Positions 1 to 7,798 of a stretch of DNA of 64,000 nucleotides are shown in pieces. Where the stretch lies: positions 1 to 64,000 of the forward strand of contig NZ_JACHXK010000012.1 in assembly GCF_014192105.1 (NCBI RefSeq). The letters are read 5' to 3'. Each line of letters starts with the position of its first letter. Position 1 is the first letter of the stretch. This DNA comes from Paenibacillus phyllosphaerae (GTDB taxonomy: Bacteria; Bacillota; Bacilli; Paenibacillales; Paenibacillaceae). The notes below the pieces were generated by a model. The model was not told the origin of the DNA. It saw nothing but the letters and a program-made list of their open reading frames with translations, and ran no database searches. The position numbers were made by a program, and so were the translations under genes.

Positions 1-40
1 ACCCAAGTTCATGTTATTAGTGAATGACAAGAACTTGGGT
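1..40. repeat. 10-bp inverted repeat at the window edge
   Basis: ACCCAAGTTC (1-10) and GAACTTGGGT (31-40) are perfect inverted copies around a 20-base loop. The repeat lies just upstream of an IS3-type transposase fragment. It could be a terminator stem of a gene outside the window or the scar of an insertion. No T-run follows, so a terminator is the weaker reading. Confidence 0.45.
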
Positions 41-56
41 ATATTGCTTAATCGTG

Positions 57-137
57 ATCATCCACTTTTATAACCACGTCCGATTACAAGCCAAATTAAA
101 CAGCCTCAGTCCAATGGAATACAGACCGAGGCCGCCT
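57..137 (+). pseudogene. IS3-family transposase (OrfB) C-terminal fragment
   Basis: The translation reads IIHFYNHVRLQAKLNSLSPM and continues with EYR. This is the typical C-terminal end of IS3/IS150-type OrfB integrases, which usually read YIHFYN..R.Q.KL..LSP.EYR. Only about 27 residues of homology remain. The DDE catalytic core is absent and the frame runs on past the usual stop. The bases just downstream (about 150-180) have the look of an IS3 terminal region. This is a dead 3' relic, with the rest either lost or outside the window. Confidence 0.6.
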
Positions 138-353
138 AAAATTTATTATTTGTACTGTCTACTTGACGGGTGCAGTTCAGCCGCGCAGCTGCTCCTTCTG
201 TCGTTGAGCTATCGGGCAGAGTAATGCGACAATCCTGTAAAAAAATGGGTACAATTAACAGGTGTCATTTAGGCTAGGGATTCAATAAGTATCTAATTCA
301 CTTAGTACCGAACCTACGTTATAACTTAAACTTTCCAAGGAGGTGGTTGAAGA

Positions 354-779
354 ATGAAGAGAATGGATGTTGTATATGCATTGATTTATGACGAAGCCGA
401 AAAAAAGGTATTAATGGTTAGTAACAAAGGCGAGGGATGGTCTCTTCCTGGCGGTGCAGTTGAAATAGGTGAAACATTAGAGCAGGCTATTATTAGGGAA
501 ACAAAAGAAGAAACTGGTTTAGTGATTGAGGTAGGGAGTATTCTAGCGGTTAATGAGGCGTTTTTCCCAAGCCATGGGAGTGATGGACATCATGCAATAT
601 TTATGACCTTTCATGCAAAAGTCATTGCAGGAGAAATCAGCATTGAAGACAAGAATGAAATCATAGAGGTAAAGTGGGTAGACATTAATACTGCTAATAA
701 CTTAATGCCTTATCATAGGGATGGGGTAGAAAGGTTGCTGAAATCCTCATCACCTTATATTTTTCAAGGGGAGTGTTAA
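354..779 (+). CDS. NUDIX hydrolase
   Basis: This 141-aa protein carries a complete Nudix box at residues 34-56: G34, E40, R48-E49, E52-E53 and G55 fit GX5EX7REUXEEXGU. Family members hydrolyse nucleoside diphosphates linked to another moiety, using Mg2+ or Mn2+ held by the Nudix glutamates. The substrate cannot be read from the motif alone. The length matches small single-domain NUDIX proteins. The start is well supported by AAGGAGG at 337-343, 10 bases before the ATG. It appears monocistronic, with 129 bases before the next gene. There is no signal peptide, so it should be cytoplasmic. Confidence 0.9.
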   Translation: MKRMDVVYALIYDEAEKKVLMVSNKGEGWSLPGGAVEIGETLEQAIIRETKEETGLVIEVGSILAVNEAFFPSHGSDGHHAIFMTFHAKVIAGEISIEDKNEIIEVKWVDINTANNLMPYHRDGVERLLKSSSPYIFQGEC

Positions 780-908
780 TAACAAACTTTCTCTTAGTCT
801 TACTGGGAACGTTAGTAGAATAAGAAACGTGGCAGCCAGCTAGTGATCAATAGCCATTTTCATTGAAGTAAAGGTCCGGATAAATACATCATTTGGAGAA
901 ATTAAACT

Positions 909-1226
909 ATGAGTAAACTAATTACACTTAAAGATGTCCTAGGTGATCCTCATAATTATTCTTGGGCGGATTCTTTATTTCTTCCGGAAAACGAAGATTG
1001 GAACTTAGATAGTCCCTCTGCAATTTTGAATTTGGATGATCTAGAATATGATGAAGAAGCACCACAGTTTGCTATCGAAAACGGGTTGATCCATGTTTTA
1101 AACATTAGTGATATACAAGATGTGGTGAGCAACGCGGCGCAGCAACGAGCAGACTGTAACTTGAATGATTTGTTCAATGCATTCATTTTTTATTATCGAC
1201 ATGATGCATTCATTTCTTTTGTTTAA
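909..1226 (+). CDS. DUF7716 domain-containing protein
   Basis: This 105-aa acidic cytoplasmic protein has no signal peptide or membrane segment. The pattern of an N-terminal LKDVL segment, a W.DSLFLP stretch, a run of D/E residues (about 42-51), ENGL in the middle and a closing FYY.HDAFI segment matches what I remember as the DUF7716 family. Members are full length at about 100-110 aa and have no known biochemical role. They often lie in accessory regions near toxin-immunity or IS-associated genes. A GGAGA motif precedes the ATG. The setting, between IS relics and a pentapeptide protein, fits an accessory region. Identification is by memory of the pattern only. Confidence 0.6.
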   Translation: MSKLITLKDVLGDPHNYSWADSLFLPENEDWNLDSPSAILNLDDLEYDEEAPQFAIENGLIHVLNISDIQDVVSNAAQQRADCNLNDLFNAFIFYYRHDAFISFV

Positions 1227-1415
1227 CTGGTCCCGTTATGGCCAGGGGATTGAGCTAACGGAGAACTTTAGTTCAATGATCCAGGGAGGAGTTTGCCACC
1301 GCGGCAGATACTCCTTTTTGATTAAGGAAACGGGCGGTATAGTTGAACGAATATTGGAATTAATAGATACTATTAGAGGGAAGTAAGTAATATTGAATTA
1401 AAGGAAGTGCACATA

Positions 1416-2297
1416 GTGTCTAATCAACCAAATTCGTTATGCGACTCGAGTCGTAATAACCTTCGCGCTGATTGCGAAAAATGTTTCGGATTGTGCTGTG
1501 TCGCATTATTTTTCTCAGCATCGGAAGGTTTCCCAATCGACAAAGAGGCGGGCGAACCCTGCCTTAACCTGCAACCAGACTTTCGCTGTGGTGTTCACAA
1601 TAGCCTCAGTAAACGAGGTCTTAAAGGATGTATTGCTTTTGACTGCTTTGGCGCGGGGCAAAAGGTTTCTCAAGTCAGCTTCGCTGGACAAGATTGGCGG
1701 AACAGCTCTGATTCCGCAGACGCGATGTTCAAAGTGTTCATAATCATGATGCAGCTCCATGAATTACTTTGGTATCTTGAGGAAGCGCTCACATTAAAAC
1801 CGGCCGGACCTATATACGCTGAGCTCCGCTCCATGCTTGATGAGACAGAAGGCCTTACATACCTTGGAGTTAGCTCGCTCATGGAGCTGGACATCGCTAA
1901 ACACCGGGCTTCCGTCAACACGCTACTCCTGAAAACTAGTGAACTTGTGCGATCCGAGGCCCGTAGCAGGAATACGATCCTTCCGGAACAAAAAGCTAGG
2001 TCAGGGCGTCAAAAGACCATTGGTAGGGGAGCCGACCTTATTGGAGCCGATCTTAGAAGAATAGATCTTAGAGGAGTCAACTTACGCGGGGCATACCTTA
2101 TTGCTGCTGACCTTAGAGGTAGCGACCTAAGTGGATCTGATCTTATCGGCGCAGATTTTCGGGACGCTGACCTGAGAGGTGCTGACCTTTCCAAGAGTAT
2201 CTTTCTTACCCAAGCTCAACTCAACGCAGCCAAGGTTGATGCTTTTACTAAGTTGCCACCATCGCTTATACATCCATTACATTCGGGTTTAAGCTAA
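1416..2297 (+). CDS. Cys-rich pentapeptide repeat protein
   Basis: This protein of about 293 aa has two parts. The N-terminal 80 residues hold eight closely spaced cysteines: C20, C23, C27, C28, C49, C58, C72 and C77. Their CxxCxxxCC start resembles metal-binding cysteine clusters of the YkgJ type. The C-terminal third (about residues 205-260) is a run of A(D/N)LxX pentapeptides such as [11 protein letters not shown] and [11 protein letters not shown], predicted to fold as a right-handed quadrilateral beta-helix. Some pentapeptide proteins mimic DNA and protect gyrase, but others have unrelated roles. I chose GTG 1416 because AAGGAAG at 1401-1407 is well spaced from it. GTG 1407 is the alternative. 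A strong terminator follows. Confidence 0.8.
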   Translation: MSNQPNSLCDSSRNNLRADCEKCFGLCCVALFFSASEGFPIDKEAGEPCLNLQPDFRCGVHNSLSKRGLKGCIAFDCFGAGQKVSQVSFAGQDWRNSSDSADAMFKVFIIMMQLHELLWYLEEALTLKPAGPIYAELRSMLDETEGLTYLGVSSLMELDIAKHRASVNTLLLKTSELVRSEARSRNTILPEQKARSGRQKTIGRGADLIGADLRRIDLRGVNLRGAYLIAADLRGSDLSGSDLIGADFRDADLRGADLSKSIFLTQAQLNAAKVDAFTKLPPSLIHPLHSGLS

Positions 2298-2324
2298 ACG
2301 AGGAACTATAGCTCAACATTCAAC

Positions 2325-2358
2325 AGCGGCAGCCGGTCAACGATCGGCTGCCGCTTTC
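2325..2358 (+). terminator. Rho-independent terminator after the pentapeptide gene
   Basis: A perfect 11-bp stem (AGCGGCAGCCG at 2325-2335 with CGGCTGCCGCT at 2345-2355) with a 9-base loop is followed by a short T-rich tail. It lies 28 bases past the stop codon. Confidence 0.8.
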
Positions 2359-2452
2359 TCAACTATGGGGCAGGGAAAAGTGTTCCATAAGACATTTTAG
2401 GAAATAGTAAACATGTAGAAGTGCATTTTTGTAATTGAGGTGGAGCCGTCTA

Positions 2453-3010
2453 ATGGAAATTAAACCTATACAGGATTCTAAAAAGTTAAACGAGGTCGGT
2501 AAATTTTTCGAAAAAACAGCGGAAATCAATAAAAATTATTTTGAATACTGGAAAGAAAATACGCTTTTTCATTGGGATTTTTGGCTCTCATGGGGCTTTG
2601 CTATTATTCCGTGGGTGCTTTGGGCTCGCTATCATGATAAGAAAATGCGCGGACAATTACTCCTTGCGGGATTTATAGCGCTCATCATTTCTTCGTGGTT
2701 TGATTTTAATGGGGTTGTTTTTGGTCTGTGGTATTATACGGGACTGGCCATACCAACGATTCCAAGCTATGTACCGTGGGATTTTTGTCTGCTCCCGATA
2801 CTAATTATGATGCTCATTCAAGTTAAACCGAAACTGTCTGTGTACTGGAAAGCGCTAATTTTTACGATCGTTAGTACAGTAGGCGAGTTAATTTTTATAT
2901 GGCTCGGGTTCTATCGGACGGTTCATTGGAACATACTCTATTCAGTCCCCATTTACTTCGTCCTCTTTCTGGTCAGCGAGAGAGTGGGAAGGATAGCTAA
3001 GCACCGATGA
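2453..3010 (+). CDS. CBO0543 family membrane protein
   Basis: This 185-aa integral membrane protein starts with a polar stretch of about 45 residues. About five hydrophobic segments follow, at roughly 47-62, 74-90, 115-130, 143-163 and 167-180. The WDF.LLPIL.M segment and the aromatic-rich first membrane segment are typical of the CBO0543 family. That family is common in spore-forming Bacillota and often sits near spore-germination operons. Its function is unknown. ATG 2453 is preferred over TTG 2435 because GAGGTGGA lies correctly before it. It appears monocistronic. Confidence 0.75.
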   Translation: MEIKPIQDSKKLNEVGKFFEKTAEINKNYFEYWKENTLFHWDFWLSWGFAIIPWVLWARYHDKKMRGQLLLAGFIALIISSWFDFNGVVFGLWYYTGLAIPTIPSYVPWDFCLLPILIMMLIQVKPKLSVYWKALIFTIVSTVGELIFIWLGFYRTVHWNILYSVPIYFVLFLVSERVGRIAKHR

Positions 3011-3186
3011 AGTAGCTTGGGTGGATAAATGATCTCGAAAAGTATACTCAGCATTAAGCTTCCTCGAAATGATTCAGTTTCCTCACTCAGACTCACTTTA
3101 GCCTTCCTGTAGAGTGTAAATTACGAGCTTTGCAAGAAGAAAAGCGCCTCGGTACGATGGGAGTACGTAACGGGGCATAGACCTTA

Positions 3187-3534
3187 AAATCCCATCATCA
3201 AGGAGGACGCTCTGTTATGAAGTTTAAAGCCCAGTACAAACAAAATGAACCATCTGGTCGTCGGAATCGACATCGCACAACTTACACATGTCGCTCGTGC
3301 GGAGGTCGTCCTTGTTAATCTTCATCTCGTGAAAAAGAACAAGGAAAACCGCGACAATACGCCATCGAAGAGCGACAAAAAGGATGCTCTCGCCATCGCA
3401 GACATGGTGAAAAACGGCTACTATTCGTTCATTCGCAACACGACTGAAGCCTTTGAAGAGCTTCGTGTCTTTCTCTCTAACCGAGACTTCGTCGTAACGA
3501 GGCTCGTTTGGATATGCCGTCAACACGAGTAGGC
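3187..3534 (+). pseudogene. IS110-family transposase remnant
   Basis: The frame from 3245 starts MNHLVVGIDIAQLTHVARA, the conserved N-terminus of IS110-type DEDD transposases with the first catalytic Asp in GIDIA. It then jumps into the middle part (PSKSDKKDALAIADMVKNGY), which contains the second acidic motif, and ends abruptly after ELRVFLSNRD. The residues between the first and second blocks and the whole serine-containing C-terminal half are missing, so it is inactive. The original ATG (3217), with AAGGAGG before it, is now out of frame with the rest. The flanking sequence at about 3110-3215 looks like the IS leader. Confidence 0.75.
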
Positions 3535-3636
3535 GTGCTTAAAACCGAATTAACCGAGGAGTTTTTTCACGCTGTAGCGAATAATAGCGGGATAACCATA
3601 CACATCAATTTGGATTGACATCCGATGATTACACAA

Positions 3637-3694
3637 AAACAGCGGCAGAACGAAGACTTTACTTTCAAAGTCTTGGTCCGCCGCTGTTTCATTT
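3637..3694. terminator. Bidirectional terminator
   Basis: AAACAGCGGC (3637-3646) pairs with GCCGCTGTTT (3680-3689), and an inner AAGACTTT/AAAGTCTT arm lengthens the stem. T-runs occur on both sides when read on the respective strands. It lies 37 bases past the stop of the minus-strand beta-galactosidase and probably ends that transcript. Confidence 0.75.
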
Positions 3695-3730
3695 TTATGG
3701 TCCGTCTAAAACTTAAATTTCACGCGACAA

Positions 3731-6052
3731 TTATCTCCGTGCCGCAGGCGCAAGCGACACCCGATAATGCGGAATGGCTTCGATGCGGTGGAAGACGGCG
3801 ATCTCGACGCCTTCGAACCGCTCCACCTGTGCCTGATTGACGAATGTGTGGACGGTCCCTTTGCGCAGCGGCGTAATACGCAGATGGAGCGTTGCCTGTT
3901 CCAGCTTCGTGTAGAAGTTTTTAAGGCCGATGCTCCACGTTTTGCCGTAATGAATGTGGTCAGTCAGAAGTGTACCATCTAGGAAAGCTTCGGCGACATC
4001 GCCGTCGTAGTCAATTTCGAGCCACACATCTTCCACGTGCGCCGGCCAGTCGCCCGCGAATTGCAGAAGCGCCGTTTTGTCCGAAGGCTTCGTAATCGTG
4101 AGCTGTGGCGTATAGGATGCAAGCTCGAACTTGTAATCTTGGAATAGGCCAGCTGTTTCGAACGGTACAGGTTGTCCGGTATTCGTCCGAAGCTCCGTTG
4201 CCGGTGCCGGGAACAAGGATACGGACAAGGCGCTGCTGCCAGGGGAGGTGCATACCAGCTGACCCTGTTGCGCAATTACCGGGCAATCGCTAATGACAAC
4301 CGTTTGTTGGCCCCACAGGTCAAAACGATAGGTCTGGAGCGCTTCTTCGCGAGACAGCATAAGGAAGCGAACGCGCTTACCGTCTGCGGTTCGGAACGCA
4401 ACACCGTTGTTCTTGCCGACTACCGGATGAATCACATAATGGTCATCAAATTCGCCCACTTGTCCCGCCTCCGTCTCCAACTGGGAGAGCGCGGACTTGG
4501 CGACGACATATTCAGGTGTCAAGCCTGCGTGAGCGTAGAAGAAGATGACATGCTCGCCATTCGCTTGCACTTGAGTAAGCGGCTGCGCGGTTGCGCTAAT
4601 CAGGGACACGCCGTGAAGATCAAGATGGAACGGCAGGACAACCCCCATGTTGGCGGGCAGTATTGCTTCACCCTCCGCAGGGAACGCGACGGAACCGCGG
4701 CTTGTCTCCAGCTCAATGCGGAAAGGACGATCCGGCATGTCCACATGATCCTGGAAATTGTTCAGGAACACGAAGCCCGCACCGTCTTTGTGTCTTACGC
4801 ACCAACGTAACGAATCCGTATCCGTTGCCTCGAGATCCGATTGGCCATCCGGCAGAATGGTCGTCATGGGAGCAAGAGCAGTACCGAACGATTCCAGGAA
4901 CATGGATAGCGTACGGATCCGATCATAGGATTCGCCGATACGCCCGAATTCGCCGAGAGGCGACTGATAGTCGTAGGTGATCTTCGGCAGGAACTGTTCG
5001 TTCAGGTATCCTTTTTTGCCTACAGGGTTGGAGCCTCCGTGATACATATAATAGCCGATCAGATTACTGCCGCTGGCAAGCTTCACGAGCGCCATCGCTT
5101 CTACGCTGTTTGCGGGGACCAAAGGCCGCGCATTATAGCTGACCTGCATGCCCCCGGCCATCTCGCAGTAGGCAACCGGATAATCGCGGGTATCGTAGTT
5201 GACCGGTTCTGCTGGAATGGCATGCAAATCCCGATAGATGAATTCGCGGCTCGGCGGCTGGTTCGGAATCCATGGCGTATAGGCATAACCGGCCAGCATG
5301 GGGAGGAAGCCTTCTTCCGGGACCGCGGCTCCGCCCCAAGCGGTAGCGGTGAAGAATAAGGGCAGGATGCCGGACTCTTCCGCAATCCGGCGTAATTCAG
5401 CCAGATGCGCATTGCCGCCGGTTCCGGAGGATATGAATTTGCCCGTCTTATAGCCCCACGCATCGTTGGGGGCGCCGCAGTGCATAAATTCGTTCTCCAA
5501 TTGGATCGCAACGACTGGACCGCCTTCCTGATAAAGGCTGCCTCGCATCTGCGATGCGATCTGGCGGTACAATCTTCTGGCAAGCTTCAAATAAGCAGGG
5601 TCGTTGGAACGAATCTCGATCGGCTTGGCGAATACCCAGTCCGGAATGCCGCCATTGCGAACTTCACCATGACAGAACGGACCGATGCGCAGAATGAGCG
5701 GGTACTCCAGTTTCGCGCAGAGATCGATGAAATGGCGCAAATTGCGGCTGCCGCTCCAGTCGAATACGCCTTCTTCCTCCTCGTGGAAATTCCAGAAGAT
5801 ATAGGTGGCTACGATATTCACGCCGCCGGCTTTCATCTTGAGCAGTTCTTCCTCCCATCCCAGATATGAGAAGCGGGAGAAGTGAAACTCGCCGACAACG
5901 GGGATAAAAGGCTCGTGGTTACGGGTCATATAGTAATTGGTGAAACCAAAGGATTCCCCTTGCGAATTTGTTCCGCCATTGGCTCCCATTTTCCCTGGAC
6001 GAATTTCGACTTCGCCAGCTTCGCTAAGATTCAGCATCGAGACTTTAGTCAT
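3731..6052 (-). CDS. GH35 beta-galactosidase
   Basis: This 773-aa cytoplasmic enzyme has no signal peptide. The catalytic TIM barrel spans about residues 35-370. It contains the GH35 acid/base motif QLENEF (E188) and the nucleophile in YCEMAGG (E297). A beta-rich C-terminal half (about 380-773) with galactose-binding-like jelly rolls completes the architecture. It hydrolyses terminal beta-linked galactose. In this locus the likely substrates are galacto-oligosaccharides brought in by the neighbouring importers. AGGAGGA lies 10 bases before the ATG. The gene is divergent from an AraC-type regulator, its probable activator, and ends at a bidirectional terminator. A GH42 beta-galactosidase 18 kb away has a similar activity from an unrelated fold. 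Confidence 0.9.
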   Translation of the reverse strand: MTKVSMLNLSEAGEVEIRPGKMGANGGTNSQGESFGFTNYYMTRNHEPFIPVVGEFHFSRFSYLGWEEELLKMKAGGVNIVATYIFWNFHEEEEGVFDWSGSRNLRHFIDLCAKLEYPLILRIGPFCHGEVRNGGIPDWVFAKPIEIRSNDPAYLKLARRLYRQIASQMRGSLYQEGGPVVAIQLENEFMHCGAPNDAWGYKTGKFISSGTGGNAHLAELRRIAEESGILPLFFTATAWGGAAVPEEGFLPMLAGYAYTPWIPNQPPSREFIYRDLHAIPAEPVNYDTRDYPVAYCEMAGGMQVSYNARPLVPANSVEAMALVKLASGSNLIGYYMYHGGSNPVGKKGYLNEQFLPKITYDYQSPLGEFGRIGESYDRIRTLSMFLESFGTALAPMTTILPDGQSDLEATDTDSLRWCVRHKDGAGFVFLNNFQDHVDMPDRPFRIELETSRGSVAFPAEGEAILPANMGVVLPFHLDLHGVSLISATAQPLTQVQANGEHVIFFYAHAGLTPEYVVAKSALSQLETEAGQVGEFDDHYVIHPVVGKNNGVAFRTADGKRVRFLMLSREEALQTYRFDLWGQQTVVISDCPVIAQQGQLVCTSPGSSALSVSLFPAPATELRTNTGQPVPFETAGLFQDYKFELASYTPQLTITKPSDKTALLQFAGDWPAHVEDVWLEIDYDGDVAEAFLDGTLLTDHIHYGKTWSIGLKNFYTKLEQATLHLRITPLRKGTVHTFVNQAQVERFEGVEIAVFHRIEAIPHYRVSLAPAARR

Positions 6053-6172
6053 TGCTCGAATGTCCTCCTTGTGTTATGTTCATTGCGATGATTTCTACTG
6101 TTTGGATTGAAGGTTCGAATGAAGTTATTCCTTTATTTTAGGGCATTATAGATCATTCGAGGTAGTGATGAT

Positions 6173-7012
6173 ATGGCTAAGAAACCAACTGATTATGCTA
6201 TGTATACCGAACGTCCCTATGGGATTCTAATTGCCGGTCATTATAAGGAATCGTCCGAATATGCCATTCATCGTCCTTCTGGGAGCAAGGATTGGCTGCT
6301 GATGTATACCGTCTCAGGGGAAGGCCAGATTCAGAAGCAAAATCAGGCCGTGACGTGCGCGGCAGGCGATGTCGTTCTGCTTATGCCGGGGATCCCTCAT
6401 CATTACGGGACGAAAGGGGAGGCTTGGGAGTTTCTATGGGTCCATTTTATTCCGGATCCGGAATGGAGCACTTGGCTGAGGTTGCCTGGAACCGAAGCGC
6501 GTTTCTTCATGACGCAGATCGAAGATGAACGGCTGCGTCATTCCATTCAAGACTCGCTGACGCGGATGGTCAGACATGACCTGCCTGCAGGGAGCTCCGG
6601 GCTCCATCGCCGATTGTCTGAACTCGCTCTCGAGGAGACGCTGATCTATATTCAGCAAACGTGCGGGTCGGAAAGCTCGGTCACGATGGATCCGAGAATT
6701 GCCGCTCTCTTACGGGAGCTTCAGTTATGCTATGCGCAAAAAGTCAGTCTGCCGGAGCTCGCCAGAAAGCATTGTATGTCTACTTCACGGTTATCCCATC
6801 TATTTAAGGAGCAGGTCGGGGATTCCATCTTGAACACGCTGTGCAAGTTCCGTCTGGATAAAGCAGCGCAGCTCTTGTCAGGGACCAACCGGCAGGTATC
6901 GGAGATCGCCTCGGACGTCGGATTCGATTGCGCGATCCATTTTACCCGCAAGTTCCGGGAGGTCTTCGGAGAGACCCCTTCCATGTACAGAAAGCGAAAG
7001 CAAACCGATTAA
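6173..7012 (+). CDS. AraC-family regulator with cupin sensor domain
   Basis: This 279-aa regulator has an N-terminal cupin-like sugar-binding domain (about residues 20-150, with GDVVLLMPGIPHHY as the cupin core). Two helix-turn-helix motifs follow in the C-terminal 100 residues. The second ends FTRKFREVFGETPSMYRKRK, the classic AraC signature. Such proteins bind a sugar and activate nearby promoters. The 120-bp divergent spacer shared with the GH35 gene makes that gene the obvious target. The Shine-Dalgarno sequence is modest (GAGGTAGTG). The effector is not known from sequence; galactose or galacto-oligosaccharides is an inference from context. Confidence 0.88.
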   Translation: MAKKPTDYAMYTERPYGILIAGHYKESSEYAIHRPSGSKDWLLMYTVSGEGQIQKQNQAVTCAAGDVVLLMPGIPHHYGTKGEAWEFLWVHFIPDPEWSTWLRLPGTEARFFMTQIEDERLRHSIQDSLTRMVRHDLPAGSSGLHRRLSELALEETLIYIQQTCGSESSVTMDPRIAALLRELQLCYAQKVSLPELARKHCMSTSRLSHLFKEQVGDSILNTLCKFRLDKAAQLLSGTNRQVSEIASDVGFDCAIHFTRKFREVFGETPSMYRKRKQTD

Positions 7013-7105
7013 TAGGAGGCCGTCTCGTTAATCTCTCCATGTCTAAAAAGATAAACTTGTGGCCATGATAGTTTTATATGGACGAATGTCCTTGGAGGAA
7101 CGATC

Positions 7106-7567
7106 ATGGAGCTGCTAAATTACGAGAAAGTAAGTACCGAGCTCTCGCTTTTTTTACGAGAGCAAGACAAAGTCTTTTGTTTCTTCTCGATTGCGTCCGG
7201 AACCGGGAAGACCTATTTTTTGAGAAGATACTGTCAAGAGCACAAGTCGGCATTCTATATGCATCTGCCTCAGTCAATTGCGAAATCCCCTAGAATGATC
7301 TTGCTTGGGTTACTATACTCGCTAGAGGTGCCTTTCATTAAAAGTGCCTCCGTAGACTCTTATTTGGATATCCTGAGATTAGAGCTTATTAAAAAGCAAC
7401 TTTCCGTGATTATCATCGATGATATTCAAGTCATAGACGTTGAGATATTCGAGCTGTTTAAAAGGCTCGCCGATGAAATCGATCTAAAGTTTATATTCGC
7501 GGGAACGGAGATTCCCGATCTCTATGAGCATGTTGCCGAACACAGCGAAATTCTTTCGGCCGTCTAA
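7106..7567 (+). CDS. miniature TnsC/MuB-like AAA ATPase
   Basis: This 153-aa protein resembles only the nucleotide-binding part of TnsC/TniB/MuB-type AAA+ ATPases. The P-loop is IASGTGKT (about residues 29-36), where the first Gly of GxxxxGKT is Ile. The Walker B motif is LSVIIIDDIQ (about 112-121), and FIFAGTEIPDL matches the sensor-1 region. Family members are usually 250-350 aa and carry extra N-terminal DNA-binding and C-terminal parts, both missing here. The gene still looks intact: GGAGG stands 8 bases before the ATG and a terminator follows 27 bases after the stop. No transposase is nearby. It could be a decayed transposition gene or a repurposed small ATPase. Confidence 0.65.
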   Translation: MELLNYEKVSTELSLFLREQDKVFCFFSIASGTGKTYFLRRYCQEHKSAFYMHLPQSIAKSPRMILLGLLYSLEVPFIKSASVDSYLDILRLELIKKQLSVIIIDDIQVIDVEIFELFKRLADEIDLKFIFAGTEIPDLYEHVAEHSEILSAV

Positions 7568-7594
7568 CCTAAAATGGATACATAAATGAAAGAG

Positions 7595-7632
7595 AGCTTA
7601 ACTTTGCTGACTGCAAAAGTTAAGCTTTTTTC
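7595..7632 (+). terminator. Rho-independent terminator
   Basis: AGCTTAACTTT (7595-7605) pairs perfectly with AAAGTTAAGCT (7616-7626) and is followed by TTTTT. It ends the transcript of the small AAA ATPase before the galactan importer promoter. Confidence 0.88.
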
Positions 7633-7726
7633 GTGTTTAAATCTTAGTTGCGGCATACGGATCTTCCAATTCGCGCCATAAGATTCTTATACTCCATGCC
7701 CTCCGTTTATTATATATATTCTCATT

Positions 7727-7740
7727 TGAAAACGTTTTAT
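7727..7740 (+). promoter_or_regulatory. cre-like / LacI-type operator
   Basis: TGAAAACGTTTTAT matches 12 of 14 positions of the catabolite-responsive element TGAAAACGTTTTCA and is centred about 65 bases before the binding-protein GTG. CcpA or a LacI-family repressor could bind here, giving glucose repression of the galactan importer. No LacI gene is in the window. The site overlaps the AT-rich promoter region. Confidence 0.5.
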
Positions 7741-7798
7741 AATTCATTTTGAGAAGGAAAAGTTTGGTTAAACTTCAAATAAAAACGGGGGGATTCAC

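Noticed and set aside
1165..1386. 73-codon plus-strand frame after the DUF7716 gene (ends [17 protein letters not shown])
   Set aside because: No ribosome site, overlaps the end of a better gene and matches no family I recognise. It might be a 3' gene fragment but cannot be supported.
4172..4810. 212-codon plus-strand frame inside the GH35 gene
   Set aside because: Antisense to a conserved enzyme, with no ribosome site and no family pattern.
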